Origin: Skermanella rosea
GTDB taxonomy: Bacteria; Pseudomonadota; Alphaproteobacteria; Azospirillales; Azospirillaceae
Length of the DNA: 64,000 nt
Direction of reading: 5' to 3'
Assembly: GCF_016806835.2 (NCBI RefSeq)
Contig: NZ_CP086111.1
Location: 483,501 to 547,500 of the forward strand
This document shows, in pieces, positions 1 to 12,863 of this stretch. The notes beneath the pieces are model-generated. The model did no database searches. It saw only the letters and a program-made list of their open reading frames with translations, and was not told where the DNA came from. Positions within the stretch are counted from its first letter, which is position 1. Every line of letters starts with the position of its first letter. The position numbers and the translations under genes are program-made.

Positions 1-870
<870 letters not shown>

Positions 871-917
871 TCCGCACCGCGCGATACCCTGCCCGGGGTA
901 TCGCGCACCGGAAAGCG

Positions 918-950
918 AGCCGCGCGGGCCTTCGGGACCGCGCGGCTTTT
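918..950 (+). terminator. Intrinsic terminator after recA
   Basis: Ten-base arms AGCCGCGCGG (918-927) and CCGCGCGGCT (938-947) pair perfectly around a 10-base loop and are followed by TTTT. A second perfect 9-bp hairpin (881-889 with 896-904) lies just upstream without a T-run. Confidence 0.85.
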
Positions 951-1098
951 CCGTTTGGGCATTCCCCGGGGCTTCGGTCGGGCATCGGTGGACATCGGCC
1001 CCACCGGCACGGTACAAGCAGGTAAACCCGTGTCGGCCGAAACCTTTGAACAGAAGACGGGCCGCACCATACCTGCGTCCTGGGAACCGAGCGCCATC

Positions 1099-3759
<2,661 letters not shown>

Positions 3760-3760
3760 G

Positions 3761-4630
3761 ATGACCCCTCCTGAATCGAAGAAGTTCACCGGCACCGACA
3801 ACTACGTCGCCACCGAGGACCTGCGGGTGGCGGTCAACGCCGCGGTGGCGCTCCAGCGCCCGCTGCTGGTCAAGGGCGAGCCCGGCACCGGCAAGACGAT
3901 CCTGGCCGAGGAGATCGCGCGGGCGCTGGGCCGCCCGCTGATCCAATGGCATATCAAGTCCACGACCAAGGCTCAGCAGGGCCTGTACGAGTACGACGCC
4001 GTCAGCCGCCTGCGCGACAGCCAGCTGGGCGACGAGCGGGTTCGCGACATCGCGAACTACATCGTCAAGGGCAAGCTGTGGGAGGCGTTCGACGCGCCGG
4101 AGGCGCCGGTGCTCCTGATCGACGAGATCGACAAGGCGGACATCGAGTTCCCCAACGACCTGCTGCTCGAACTGGACCGGATGGAGTTCTTCGTCTACGA
4201 GACGCGGCAGGTGGTGAAGGCGCGCCGGCGTCCGGTCGTGATCATCACCTCGAACAACGAGAAGGAACTGCCGGACGCCTTCCTGCGCCGCTGCTTTTTC
4301 CATTATATCCGCTTCCCCGAGCCGGAGACGATGGCGCGCATCGTCGAGGTCCATTACCCCGGACTGAAGGGCGACCTGCTGCGGGAAGCGCTGACCCTGT
4401 TCTACGAGGTCCGCGAGACTCCCGGCCTCAAGAAAAAGCCCAGCACCTCGGAGCTGCTGGACTGGATCAAGCTGCTGATGGTCGAGGACGTGTCGCCGGA
4501 AACCCTGCGCACCCGCGACGCCAAGAAGCTGATCCCGCCGCTCCACGGCGCCCTGCTGAAGAACGAGCAGGACGTCCACCTGTTCGAGCGTCTAGCCTTC
4601 CTCAGCCGGCGCGAACGGGGAGGCGGCTGA
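3761..4630 (+). CDS. MoxR-family AAA+ ATPase
   Basis: A 289-residue AAA+ protein of the MoxR/CbbQ type, which typically remodels or inserts cofactors into partner proteins together with a VWA-domain protein. Walker A GEPGTGKT is at residues 39-46, Walker [11 protein letters not shown] near residue 120, and a sensor-1 Asn in [12 protein letters not shown]. It starts 1 nt after alaS. The expected VWA partner is at 5180-6367, separated by a small coiled-coil gene. Substrate unknown. Confidence 0.9.
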   Translation: MTPPESKKFTGTDNYVATEDLRVAVNAAVALQRPLLVKGEPGTGKTILAEEIARALGRPLIQWHIKSTTKAQQGLYEYDAVSRLRDSQLGDERVRDIANYIVKGKLWEAFDAPEAPVLLIDEIDKADIEFPNDLLLELDRMEFFVYETRQVVKARRRPVVIITSNNEKELPDAFLRRCFFHYIRFPEPETMARIVEVHYPGLKGDLLREALTLFYEVRETPGLKKKPSTSELLDWIKLLMVEDVSPETLRTRDAKKLIPPLHGALLKNEQDVHLFERLAFLSRRERGGG

Positions 4631-4719
4631 AGGGAGAGGGCATACCTCGAAAGTTCGTGACGAATGCGGTCGTAACGGTTAGAGTCAGCCAGTGACTTCC
4701 GTCGGAAGATGCCCGCGAC

Positions 4720-5106
4720 ATGGAAAAGCCGGATGAAGCGCTTGTAATCCTCAATCGGCTTGAGCCGATGCTTTCCACCATCCTGGAACAGCAGGAACGC
4801 ATTCTTTCGGAACAGGGCCGCATGTCCGCAGAGCTGGTCTGCATGAACCAGGAGTTGGTCCGCCTGTCAGCGGAACAGGGCCGCACGAACCAGGAGTTGA
4901 CGCGCCTCGGGCAGGAGCAGGTCCGGATGTCCGACACCTTGATCCGGCTGGAAGCCCGGATGACCTCGGGGGAGGATCGCCTGCGGCGGATCGAGGAGCA
5001 CCTGGACGTGGCGGAGTTGCGTGGCCGGGTCGAGGAGATCAGCCGCCGGCTTCCCACCAGCCTCGCCTACGTGCCGCCTCCCGCCCGCAAGGATCCGGGG
5101 AAATAA
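4720..5106 (+). CDS. Small coiled-coil protein between MoxR and VWA genes
   Basis: A 128-residue protein of unknown function. Residues 10-100 are almost entirely heptad-like (repeating Glu/Gln/Leu/Met/Arg, for example EQQERILSEQGRMSAEL and NQELVRLSAEQGRTNQEL), predicting one long coiled coil. A proline-rich tail (YVPPPARKDPGK) follows. No signal peptide or membrane segment is seen. It lies on the same strand between the MoxR ATPase and its presumed VWA partner, 89 nt after the first and 73 nt before the second. It may be an adaptor of that complex; this is inference from position only. Confidence 0.7.
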   Translation: MEKPDEALVILNRLEPMLSTILEQQERILSEQGRMSAELVCMNQELVRLSAEQGRTNQELTRLGQEQVRMSDTLIRLEARMTSGEDRLRRIEEHLDVAELRGRVEEISRRLPTSLAYVPPPARKDPGK

Positions 5107-5179
5107 GGGCGGAATCATCGGGCCGAAACATGGCACTATGCGGGCCTGACCCATTCAGCCCGAAATTCACCGACGAGCC

Positions 5180-6367
5180 ATGTTCACGACTTTCTTCTAC
5201 GAGCTGCGCAAGGCGCAGGTGCCGGTATCCCTGAAGGAGTACTTGGCGCTGATGGAGGCGATGCGCCAAGGCATCGCCGACTACAGCGTCGAGGATTTCT
5301 ATTATCTCTCCCGCACCTGCCTCGTGAAGGACGAGCGCAACCTGGACAAGTTCGACCAGGTGTTCGGCCATGTCTTCAAGGGGCTGGAGGGTACGGCCGA
5401 GGGGGGCGAGCCGGTCACCGCCGAGATTCCCGAGGAATGGCTGCGCAAGCTCGCCGAGAAGTACCTCACGGAGGAGGAGAAGCGGCAGATCCAGTCGCTC
5501 GGCGGCTGGGACAAGCTGATGGAGACGCTGGCCCAGCGGCTGGCGGAGCAGAAGGGGCGCCATCAGGGTGGCTCCAAATGGATCGGCACGGCCGGCACCT
5601 CGCCGTTCGGCGCCTACGGCTACAATCCCGAGGGTGTCCGCATCGGGCAGGAGGGCAGCCGCCATCGCCGGGCCGTGAAGGTTTGGGACAAGCGCGAGTT
5701 CAGGAACCTGGACGACACGGTCGAGCTGGGCACCCGCAACATCAAGGTGGCGTTGCGCCGGCTGCGCAAGTTCGCCCGCGAAGGTGCCGCGGAGGAACTG
5801 GACCTGCCCGACACGATCCGCTCGACCGCCCGGAATGCCGGTACGCTCGACCTCAAGATGGTCCGGGAGCGGCACAACAGCGTCAAGGTGCTGCTGTTCC
5901 TGGACGTCGGCGGCTCCATGGACGACCATATCCGGATCTGCGAGGAGCTGTTCTCGGCCGCGCGGGGCGAGTTCAAGCACCTGGAATATTTCTATTTCCA
6001 CAATTGCGTCTACGAGGGCCTGTGGCGCGACAATCGCCGACGGCACGCCGAGCGCACGCCCACGTGGGACGTGCTGCACACCTATGGGGCGGACTACAAG
6101 CTTGTCTTCGTCGGTGATGCCGCGATGAGCCCCTACGAGATCGTCTATCCCGGCGGCAGTGTCGAGCATTGGAACGAGGAGGCCGGGCAGGTCTGGCTCC
6201 AGCGCCTGCTGAACACCTACAGCCGCTCGATCTGGCTCAATCCCTCCCCCGAAGCCTATTGGAGCTACACGGAGAGCACCCGCATCCTTCAGAGGCTGAT
6301 GGGCGGGCGCATGTATCCGCTGACCATCGATGGGCTGGACGCCGGAATGCGCGAGCTGAGCCGATGA
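5180..6367 (+). CDS. VWA domain-containing protein (CoxE-like)
   Basis: A 395-residue protein. The N-terminal helical region (residues 1-110, starting MFTTFFYELRKAQVPVSLKEY) resembles those of CoxE/YehP-type proteins, and a C-terminal von Willebrand A domain starts near residue 230. The metal-ion-dependent adhesion site reads DVGGSMDDH, a DxGxS form in place of the usual DxSxS. VWA proteins of this class act with a MoxR ATPase, here encoded 0.55 kb upstream, in assembling or activating a metalloenzyme or complex that cannot be identified from the window. The 465 nt downstream carry no gene. Confidence 0.88.
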   Translation: MFTTFFYELRKAQVPVSLKEYLALMEAMRQGIADYSVEDFYYLSRTCLVKDERNLDKFDQVFGHVFKGLEGTAEGGEPVTAEIPEEWLRKLAEKYLTEEEKRQIQSLGGWDKLMETLAQRLAEQKGRHQGGSKWIGTAGTSPFGAYGYNPEGVRIGQEGSRHRRAVKVWDKREFRNLDDTVELGTRNIKVALRRLRKFAREGAAEELDLPDTIRSTARNAGTLDLKMVRERHNSVKVLLFLDVGGSMDDHIRICEELFSAARGEFKHLEYFYFHNCVYEGLWRDNRRRHAERTPTWDVLHTYGADYKLVFVGDAAMSPYEIVYPGGSVEHWNEEAGQVWLQRLLNTYSRSIWLNPSPEAYWSYTESTRILQRLMGGRMYPLTIDGLDAGMRELSR

Positions 6368-6832
6368 CCGGCAGGGTGCCGGCCCGCGGGCGTGGCGGCG
6401 AAGTCACGGTGCGTAATCGTTTTCATGTCCGGCGCTCGGCTGAAATAGAAAGAACAGTTCATGCAATTGCCTGGAAAGTTATCGCAGTGATATCTTTCCC
6501 TTGCGAATGAGCGCAGGCGTGCGGACCTGCGGGACGCGGCATTCCGTTGGAATGATTGGCATATATCCGGTTCATCCCCCGTATCGCGACAGAATGGTCT
6601 TTCTGTTCGGTCGCGTCTTCGACTTGGCGGCGACTGTGATTTAAACAAATGGTTTACCACCTTTGCATATAAATGTAACAGCAACCCTCTAGGCATGGGC
6701 GGGCTTATCTGGTAGCCTTCCACCGCGTCGGCACTAGATATAGGTTTTTATGGAAAGCGGCACGCCATATGCGGCCCACCATACTCCTGTCGGCAACAAA
6801 TAATAGGGACCCGGATGAGTGGAGACAGCGGC
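6368..6832. other. Intergenic region upstream of gcrA, no gene seen
   Basis: This 465-nt stretch is clearly richer in A+T than its surroundings, especially 6620-6800. I see no convincing coding frame and no GANTC (CcrM) site. It probably holds the gcrA promoter, but I could not assign a -35/-10 pair with confidence. Confidence 0.5.
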
Positions 6833-7201
6833 ATGAGTTGGACTGACGAGCGGGTAGAGCGCCTGAAGCAACTCTGGGGTCAGGGGATGAGCGCGAGCGA
6901 GATCGCGGACACCCTGGGTGACGTCACGCGCAACGCCGTGATCGGCAAGGCCCATCGCCTTGGATTGTCGGGACGGCCGTCACCGATCAAGAAGAAGCCG
7001 TCGCGCGGCGCCACGATCCTCGCCCTGACCGAGCGCATGTGCAAATGGCCGGTCGGCGACCCCAAGCACGCGGATTTCCATTTCTGCGGCAAGACGGCCC
7101 AGCCCGGCATGCCCTATTGCGCGGAGCATGCCGCCATCGCTTACCAGCCCAGCTCGAAGAAGCGGGACGACGATCGCGAGCGCAAAGTCGGCGCCGCCTG
7201 A
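6833..7201 (+). CDS. gcrA: GcrA cell cycle regulator
   Basis: GcrA binds sigma-70 RNA polymerase and activates promoters, in Caulobacter preferring CcrM-methylated GANTC sites, to drive S-phase genes. The N-terminal helix-turn-helix (MSWTDERVERLKQLWGQGMS, then SEIADTLGDVTRNAVIGKAH) and the Cys/His C-terminus (CKWPVG, FCG, PYCAEH) match the family. ATG 6833 is chosen because GGAGA lies 8 nt upstream and the family starts MSWT; an ATG at 6815 would add six residues. At 122 residues it is shorter than the roughly 170 of Caulobacter GcrA, because the linker between the two parts is short. A terminator follows at 7227. Confidence 0.94.
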   Translation: MSWTDERVERLKQLWGQGMSASEIADTLGDVTRNAVIGKAHRLGLSGRPSPIKKKPSRGATILALTERMCKWPVGDPKHADFHFCGKTAQPGMPYCAEHAAIAYQPSSKKRDDDRERKVGAA

Positions 7202-7226
7202 TCCGACCTCCGCGACGCCACCCGAC

Positions 7227-7261
7227 AGCCCGCCGGCACCCCACCGGCGGGCTTCTTTTTT
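7227..7261 (+). terminator. Intrinsic terminator after gcrA
   Basis: Perfect 10-bp arms AGCCCGCCGG (7227-7236) and CCGGCGGGCT (7244-7253) with a 7-nt loop are followed by TCTTTTTT. Confidence 0.9.
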
Positions 7262-7294
7262 GGGCGGGACGCGGCCCCGCGCCGGCTTCTCGGC

Positions 7295-7323
7295 AAAGAA
7301 AAAGGGGTGCCGGACGGCACCCC
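7295..7323 (-). terminator. Intrinsic terminator after the OmpA-family gene
   Basis: On the minus strand, arms GGGGTGCC (7323-7316) and GGCACCCC (7311-7304) enclose a 4-nt loop and are followed by TTTTTCTTT. A second hairpin with one mismatch (7335-7344 with 7349-7358) lies between it and the gene. Confidence 0.85.
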
Positions 7324-7373
7324 TCTCTCCCGGTGGGACCCTCCGCTCGGAGGGACCCGTGAAACCCGCCCGA

Positions 7374-7952
7374 TTACTGGAAGCGGATTTCGGCGCGACG
7401 GTTGGACGGCTCGCGGACGCCGTCGCCGGTGGCGATCAGAGGCTGCGTCTCGCCGAGGCCGCGGGTGGTGATCTGACCGGCCGGGACGCCACGCTGCACC
7501 AGAGCCTCGCGCACGGCGGTCGCACGACGCTCCGACAGGCGCTGGTTGTAGGCCGGCGAGCCCGAGGTGTCGGTGTGGCCGAGCACGTTCAGGCGGGAGG
7601 CGTTGGTCCGGCGGGCATCGCTGACCACCGTGTTCAGGATGTCCTGGGCCGCCGGGGTGATGGCCGAGCGGTCGAAGTCGAAGAACACGAAGTAGACGGC
7701 GTTGGCCAGCGGAGCGGCCGGCGGAACGGCTGCGGCCGGGGCGGCGGCGGCCGCTGCGGGCGGCGGCGGGCAGTCATAGCTTCCGGCGTGGAGAACGGCA
7801 GTGTTGTTGGCGGCAACCACGGGCTTGCCGGTGGAGTCCACCACCGTGTTGCACTTTTCCGGGGCGCTTTGAGCCAGCACGCTGGCGGGCGCAACCACCG
7901 ACATCGCCAGGAACGCAAAGACGCCCGAGGCAGCGATTTGATTAAGGCGCAC
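7374..7952 (-). CDS. OmpA-family outer-membrane/peptidoglycan-associated protein
   Basis: From the GTG at 7952 the protein is 192 residues. It has a signal peptide (about residues 1-29, ending ASVLAQS), a short Ala/Pro linker, and a C-terminal OmpA domain (from about residue 85) that binds peptidoglycan non-covalently; the motif LGHTDTSGSPAYNQRLSERR is diagnostic. The GTG is preferred because a strong AAGGGAGAAGG precedes it and because a candidate promoter at 7984-8011 would start transcription downstream of the in-frame ATGs at 7988 and 7982. There is no beta-barrel domain, so it is an OmpA/Pal-like periplasmic or outer-membrane anchor protein. Single-gene unit with its own terminator. Confidence 0.92.
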   Translation of the reverse strand: MRLNQIAASGVFAFLAMSVVAPASVLAQSAPEKCNTVVDSTGKPVVAANNTAVLHAGSYDCPPPPAAAAAAPAAAVPPAAPLANAVYFVFFDFDRSAITPAAQDILNTVVSDARRTNASRLNVLGHTDTSGSPAYNQRLSERRATAVREALVQRGVPAGQITTRGLGETQPLIATGDGVREPSNRRAEIRFQ

Positions 7953-7983
7953 GACCTTCTCCCTTGAGCTGAATTGGTGCATC

Positions 7984-8011
7984 AACATAACGCGTACACG
8001 CGAGAGTCCAA
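7984..8011 (-). promoter_or_regulatory. Candidate sigma-70 promoter of the OmpA-family gene
   Basis: On the minus strand TTGGAC (8011-8006) and TATGTT (7989-7984) are separated by 16 nt. Start of transcription would fall near 7977, consistent with use of the GTG at 7952. Confidence 0.4.
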
Positions 8012-8256
8012 TGCGGAAAACACATACGGCGCGGGCACGGTTCCTATCGGATCCGAAGAACGGAGGCTAGTCCGTAGCATCCAGAACGAGGAGTAACCTG
8101 CCGAAAACAAACGTTTTCCACAAGCTTCGCGGAGCGGCCCGCAGGAGTGCCGCTCCCCTACAAACACGACAGCAGTGGCGAAATCATGAGGGTCGTCCTG
8201 GACCTGTTGTTCCATATTCCTATAATCAAGGTCGAGTGAACGCAGCCAACAGGGGC

Positions 8257-8634
8257 TTAATAATCCAAGTCGCCATGCTTGATATGGACCAGCTCGCCTT
8301 TGGACAGGGAGAGCAGCAGGACGGCGATCAGTTCATGCATGATCACGGTATGATGATTGTCCGACTCCCGCATGTACTGCCGCAGCGCATCCCGGACCTT
8401 GTGTACACCTGTCACATCAATGAATATATCGATGTCTTCACCCATCCGGGCCAGTTCAAGGAAATCGCTGTAAGTCTTCACGCCCCTGGACCGGGCCAAT
8501 ACAATGCCCGGAGCATCGGGATTTAGGTCGGCAATGCCTATAACCTTGACAAAATCTGCCGAGAGAAGCTGCTCAAGCAGCGGCGCGCCGGTTTCACCTG
8601 CCCCGACGATCGCGATTCTGATCTTGTGTGGCAT
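8257..8634 (-). CDS. Small Rossmann-fold NAD(P)-binding protein
   Basis: A 125-residue protein that begins as a classic NAD(P)-binding domain: IRIAIVGAGETGAPLLEQLL has the GxGxxG loop at residues 11-16. It resembles the dinucleotide-binding half of oxidoreductases or homoserine dehydrogenases but ends without a catalytic domain, in a hydrophobic helix and the tail ELVHIKHGDLDY. AGAGGAA lies 9 nt before the ATG, so it is probably expressed. It may be a redox/nucleotide sensor or a relic; no function can be assigned. It stands alone between two minus-strand genes. Confidence 0.75.
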   Translation of the reverse strand: MPHKIRIAIVGAGETGAPLLEQLLSADFVKVIGIADLNPDAPGIVLARSRGVKTYSDFLELARMGEDIDIFIDVTGVHKVRDALRQYMRESDNHHTVIMHELIAVLLLSLSKGELVHIKHGDLDY

Positions 8635-8740
8635 CTTTGCAATTCCTCTGCACGGCGGACACAGGTAGCCCCCCGGTATTATGACGCGTCCGGTTTATAC
8701 CATTTCGCGAATAGGAGGATAGATTTGCGCGTCGGGCAGC

Positions 8741-8778
8741 AAAAAGCAACCCCGCCCGATCGAATCGGGCGGGGTTGC
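8741..8778 (-). terminator. Intrinsic terminator after icd
   Basis: Perfect 15-bp arms (8746-8760 and 8764-8778) with a 3-nt loop. On the minus strand the hairpin is followed by CTTTTTG, the usual T-run. Confidence 0.92.
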
Positions 8779-8807
8779 GGCGAAACGAAGTCCGTGCCGG
8801 GGCCGGA

Positions 8808-10031
8808 TCAGGCGGCTTCGGCCATGGCCTTCTTCAGGTTCTCGTCCAGCTTGTCCAGGAACTGCTTGGTGGTCAGCCAGGGCTGCTCCGGGCCGATCAG
8901 GATGGCGAGGTCCTTGGTCATGAAGCCGGCCTCCACGGTGCTGACGCACACCTTCTCCAAGGTCTCGGCGAACCGGGTGACCTCGGGCGTGCCGTCGAAC
9001 TTGCCGCGATAGGACAGGCCCTGGGTCCAGGCGAAGATCGAGGCGATCGGGTTGGTCGAGGTCTCGCGGCCCTTCTGGTGCTCGCGATAATGCCGGGTCA
9101 CGGTGCCGTGGGCGGCCTCGGCCTCCACCGTCTTGCCGTCGGGGCTCAGCAGCACCGAGGTCATCAGGCCCAGCGAGCCGAAGCCCTGCGCCACGGTGTC
9201 GGACTGGACGTCGCCGTCGTAGTTCTTGCAGGCCCAGACGAAGCCGCCGTCCCACTTCATCACGCTGGCGACCATGTCGTCGATCAGGCGGTGCTCGTAG
9301 GTCAGGCCGAGCTTCTTGAACTCGTCGGCGAACTCCGCGTCGAAGACCTCCTGGAACAGGTTCTTGAAGCGGCCGTCATAGACCTTCAGGATCGTGTTCT
9401 TGGTCGACAGGTAGACCGGCAGCTTGCGCGCCAGGCCGTAGTTCATGCAGGCCCGGGCGAAGCCGCGGATGCTTTCATCCAGGTTGTACATGCCCATGGC
9501 GACGCCAGCCTCGGGGAACTGGAAGACGTCGTAGGTCACCGGTTCGCCGCCGCCGTCGGGCGTGAAGGTCATGGTCAGCTTGCCCGGGCCGGGAACCTGG
9601 AAGTCGGTCGCGCGGTACTGGTCGCCGAAGGCGTGGCGGCCGATGATCAGCGGCTTGGTCCAGCCCGGAACCAGGCGCGGCACGTTGGAGCAGATGATCG
9701 GTTCGCGGAAGACGGTGCCGCCCAGGATGTTGCGGATCGTGCCGTTGGGCGACTTCCACATCTTCTTGAGGTTGAATTCCTTGACCCGCGCTTCGTCCGG
9801 GGTGATCGTGGCGCACTTGACGCCCACGCCGTATTGCTGGATGGCCTTGGCCGCGTCGACGGTGACCTGGTCGTCGGTCTTGTCGCGATACTCCATGCCC
9901 AGATCGTAGTACTTCAACTCGATGTCGAGGTAGGGCAGGATCAGCTTTTCCTTGATGAACTGCCAGATGATCCGGGTCATTTCGTCGCCGTCGAGTTCGA
10001 CGACGGGGTTAGCGACCTTAATCTTTGCCAT
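8808..10031 (-). CDS. icd: NADP-dependent isocitrate dehydrogenase
   Basis: Oxidatively decarboxylates isocitrate to 2-oxoglutarate in the TCA cycle, producing NADPH. The 407-residue protein matches the eukaryote-like dimeric NADP type in length and sequence: [20 protein letters not shown] at the N-terminus, the substrate loop [20 protein letters not shown] near residues 93-112, and the metal-binding segment with [17 protein letters not shown] near residue 270. GGGAG lies 9 nt before the ATG. Monocistronic with a strong terminator. Confidence 0.96.
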   Translation of the reverse strand: MAKIKVANPVVELDGDEMTRIIWQFIKEKLILPYLDIELKYYDLGMEYRDKTDDQVTVDAAKAIQQYGVGVKCATITPDEARVKEFNLKKMWKSPNGTIRNILGGTVFREPIICSNVPRLVPGWTKPLIIGRHAFGDQYRATDFQVPGPGKLTMTFTPDGGGEPVTYDVFQFPEAGVAMGMYNLDESIRGFARACMNYGLARKLPVYLSTKNTILKVYDGRFKNLFQEVFDAEFADEFKKLGLTYEHRLIDDMVASVMKWDGGFVWACKNYDGDVQSDTVAQGFGSLGLMTSVLLSPDGKTVEAEAAHGTVTRHYREHQKGRETSTNPIASIFAWTQGLSYRGKFDGTPEVTRFAETLEKVCVSTVEAGFMTKDLAILIGPEQPWLTTKQFLDKLDENLKKAMAEAA

Positions 10032-10238
10032 GTATGAAATCTCCCGGTTGGAGCGGGTAGCGTGTGGTTCTTGGGCGCCCCGGATCCCGCCGTTCGAGGC
10101 GGTTCAGCAGGCGTCGTGCGGCGTTCCAGAAGTTTGGACGGCGCGTCTTATAGCACCGTCGCTTCCGCATAAGAAGGCGCACTTGCCCGCAGCGATCCCG
10201 CGTCGCAGGCCCGCCGCCCCGGCCGGGCCGCTACCGGA

Positions 10239-10823
10239 TCACAGCCACTTGGTCTCCGGCTTGATCACCGGTTCCGGCTGGAGCGACAGGGCCGGCAGCA
10301 CGTCCTCCACGCGGGTCACGACGCTGAACAGCTTGCGGTGGGCCGGCTGGGCGAACCCCTGGGCGATCATGTGGTCGAGCAGCGCCTCGAACGGGTCCCA
10401 GTAGCCGTCGATGTTGGCGACCACCACGGGCTTGTCGTGCAGGCGGAGCTGCTTCCAGGTCAGGATCTCGAACGTCTCGTCCAGCGTGCCCAGCCCGCCG
10501 GGCAGGACGACGAACGCGTCGGAGCGGTCGACCATCATCCGCTTGCGGGTGTGCATGCTGTCGACCACCAGCAGCTCGGTCAGGCCGGTATGCTCCACCT
10601 CGAGCACCTGGATGTGCTCCGGGATGATCCCGACTACGGGTCCGCCGGCCGCGATCGCGGCGTCGGCGACGATCCCCATCAGCCCGACCCGGCCGCCGCC
10701 GTAGACGAGCTGGCGCCCGCTCTGCCCGATCAGCGTGCCGAGCAGGTGCGCGGCATCCTTGTAGGTATCGCTGACCCGGCTCGACGAGCCGCAATAGACG
10801 CAAATCGAATTCAAATCCTTCAT
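10239..10823 (-). CDS. LOG-family (TIGR00730) nucleotide 5'-monophosphate phosphoribohydrolase
   Basis: A 194-residue Rossmann-fold protein. Family motifs are YGGGRVGLMG at residues 40-50 and LPGGLGTLDETFE near residue 106, the PGGxGTxxE signature of the LOG/YgdH group. These enzymes release the base from cytokinin riboside or other nucleoside monophosphates. In a plant- or soil-associated alphaproteobacterium it could release free cytokinin, but a nucleotide salvage role is equally possible. AGGGTGATGGA precedes the ATG. Confidence 0.9.
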   Translation of the reverse strand: MKDLNSICVYCGSSSRVSDTYKDAAHLLGTLIGQSGRQLVYGGGRVGLMGIVADAAIAAGGPVVGIIPEHIQVLEVEHTGLTELLVVDSMHTRKRMMVDRSDAFVVLPGGLGTLDETFEILTWKQLRLHDKPVVVANIDGYWDPFEALLDHMIAQGFAQPAHRKLFSVVTRVEDVLPALSLQPEPVIKPETKWL

Positions 10824-11121
10824 TCCATCACCCTTACGGACCGCGGCGGCCGGAACCGGGCATGGCGCCTGCCGCCGGCGGTCGATCCGTCCGCGCTTCC
10901 CAGCCTCTCACGGCGGAGCCGCCGCGCCAAGTGCAACCATGACGATCCGCCGCATCCCCTGGCACTCATGCGTGAACAGACCGGCTCGACGGATGGCCCG
11001 GCATGATTTAGACCGATGAACTTCGGCTGTTGACGTAACTTCTATGCATCCTGATCTACACCGAATAGACTTTGCGGCGGACGAGGGTCGGATCGTTCGG
11101 GGAAGAACAAGCGGGACGATC

Positions 11122-12198
11122 GTGAAGAGAGCGCTCATAATCGGTGCCGTCGGCGTAGCCCTGCTGGGCACCGCCCTGGCCTTGACCTGGCTCGACCAGA
11201 CCGGTGAATCGCTGATGGACGCGGCGCCGCCCGCGGCCGTGAGGCCCGATCCCGGGCCGTCCGTTTCCGCCGCGGCGCCCGCTCCCGAACCGGCCGCGCC
11301 GCCGGACAAGGATCCGGAGCCGTCCAGGCCGGAGCCCCGGCCCGGCGCGCCGCCCAGCTTCGACGTCGTCAGGATCACCCCGCAGGGCAACGCCGTCATC
11401 GCCGGGCGCGCCGAGCCGCATTCCACCGTGACCGTGCTCGACGGCGGCCGGACGATCGGGCAGTCGGTCGCCGACCAGAGGGGCGAATGGGTGCTGCTCC
11501 CCGACAACCCGCTCGGCCCGGGGGGCCGCCAGCTCAGCCTGTCGGCGCTGGCACCCGACGCCGAGGCGCCGGTCGGTTCCGAGGACGTGGTGGTGCTCGT
11601 GCTGCCCGAGGCGACCCAGGGGGCGGGCCAGGGAGCGGGCCAGGGAGCGGGCGGCGCGATCGCCCTGGCGGTGCCCCGGGACGGCGTCGGCGCGTCGGCC
11701 GTCCTCCAGGCGCCGTCCGCCGCCGTCCCGGCGGCCGCGCCGCGGCCGGCCGGCGGCGTGTCGATCGACGTGGTCGATTACGGGGCGGACGGGCGGGTGA
11801 ACATCGGGGGACGGGCGCCGCCGCGAACCCGCGTCCAGGTGTATCTCGACAATCTGCTGGTCGGCCATGCCCAGTCCGGCGACGACGGCCGCTGGGCCCT
11901 GACGCCCGAGCAGCCGGTGCGGCCGGGCCGCTACGCCCTGCGCGCCGACCAGGTGGCCGAGGACGGCAAGGTCGCCGCCCGCGCCGAGATCCCGTTCCAG
12001 ATGGCGGAGCAGGCCGCGATGCTTCCGGCCGGCCAGTCGGTGGTGGTCCAGCCCGGGGCGAGCCTGTGGCGCATCGCGCGGCGCACTTACGGCTCCGGCG
12101 TCCGGTACAGCCAGATCTACGAGGCGAACCAGCAGCATATCCGCGACCCCGACCTGATCTATCCGGGCCAGATCTTCAACGTGCCCCCGACGAACTGA
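11122..12198 (+). CDS. LysM domain protein with signal anchor and two Ig-like modules
   Basis: From GTG 11122 the protein is 358 residues. In order: a signal/anchor helix ([19 protein letters not shown]), a Pro/Ala-rich linker, an Ig-like module ([20 protein letters not shown]...), a Gly/Gln spacer with tandem GAGQ repeats, a second similar module ([20 protein letters not shown]...), and a C-terminal LysM ([16 protein letters not shown]..., ending YPGQIFNVP) that binds peptidoglycan. An in-frame ATG at 11044 would add 26 residues but has no ribosome site and would bury the hydrophobic helix. It probably acts in the periplasm on the cell wall, possibly presenting the modules to a partner. No operon partner. 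Confidence 0.85.
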   Translation: MKRALIIGAVGVALLGTALALTWLDQTGESLMDAAPPAAVRPDPGPSVSAAAPAPEPAAPPDKDPEPSRPEPRPGAPPSFDVVRITPQGNAVIAGRAEPHSTVTVLDGGRTIGQSVADQRGEWVLLPDNPLGPGGRQLSLSALAPDAEAPVGSEDVVVLVLPEATQGAGQGAGQGAGGAIALAVPRDGVGASAVLQAPSAAVPAAAPRPAGGVSIDVVDYGADGRVNIGGRAPPRTRVQVYLDNLLVGHAQSGDDGRWALTPEQPVRPGRYALRADQVAEDGKVAARAEIPFQMAEQAAMLPAGQSVVVQPGASLWRIARRTYGSGVRYSQIYEANQQHIRDPDLIYPGQIFNVPPTN

Positions 12199-12230
12199 CG
12201 GGGCCGGGCATCGGATCACAGGCCGCCGGA

Positions 12231-12665
12231 TCACAGATAGTCGGACAGGATGCGCAGGTAGGGCCGCACCTCCTGGAGGAACAGCAGGGTCTCGAACACG
12301 ACGCCGGTGACGTCGAGATGCTCCTCCGCCTCGGACTCGCCGATCACCAGGATCTTCTGGCCGTCGTCGAGCACGAAGCAGGCCCGTTCCAGGTGCTGCG
12401 ACGCCCGGAGGATCGTCAGCACGTCGCGGCGGCGCTCGGGCGACTGGGCGGTGTAGGGAACCCAGCCGATCTCCGCCCAGATGCGAAAGCGCATGCGGTC
12501 GCCGACCGGCGTCGTGGAAACCTGGAACAGCAGGTCGTCGATCACGAAGCGCTGGTTCGACGCCGGCGGGGCCGTGGCGATGCCGAGCAGGCCGTCCGGG
12601 GTGACGTGGACGGTCCCCAGCCTCAGCGGCAGCGCCGCCTGGGAAACTTCGACGAGAGCCTGCAT
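12231..12665 (-). CDS. Conserved hypothetical protein (chaperone-like alpha/beta fold)
   Basis: A 144-residue soluble protein with alternating strands and helices ([44 protein letters not shown]). It ends in a helix with [18 protein letters not shown]. The pattern is reminiscent of YbjN or type III secretion chaperone-like folds, but I do not recognise a specific family. It is convergent with the LysM gene (33 nt between stops) and divergent from psd. Confidence 0.65.
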   Translation of the reverse strand: MQALVEVSQAALPLRLGTVHVTPDGLLGIATAPPASNQRFVIDDLLFQVSTTPVGDRMRFRIWAEIGWVPYTAQSPERRRDVLTILRASQHLERACFVLDDGQKILVIGESEAEEHLDVTGVVFETLLFLQEVRPYLRILSDYL

Positions 12666-12863
12666 CCTATCCGCTCCGCTGTGGAAATGGACCGCGCAGG
12701 GCGCCGCCGGGGGAGCATCCTGGGCCCTTCCGCCTTAATTTCGGGTAAAGGCACCGGGGTGCGGCGGCGGAAGTGGTTTGCATCGGGCCTCCGGTGTCAT
12801 AAGTATCGGTGTCCGCCCAGCCCGCTTTCCAATCCAGACCAGCGCAGGAACCAGCTTCCGACC

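Noticed and set aside
12231..12665. Type III secretion chaperone
   Set aside because: The fold pattern is only suggestive and no secretion genes are near; left as hypothetical.
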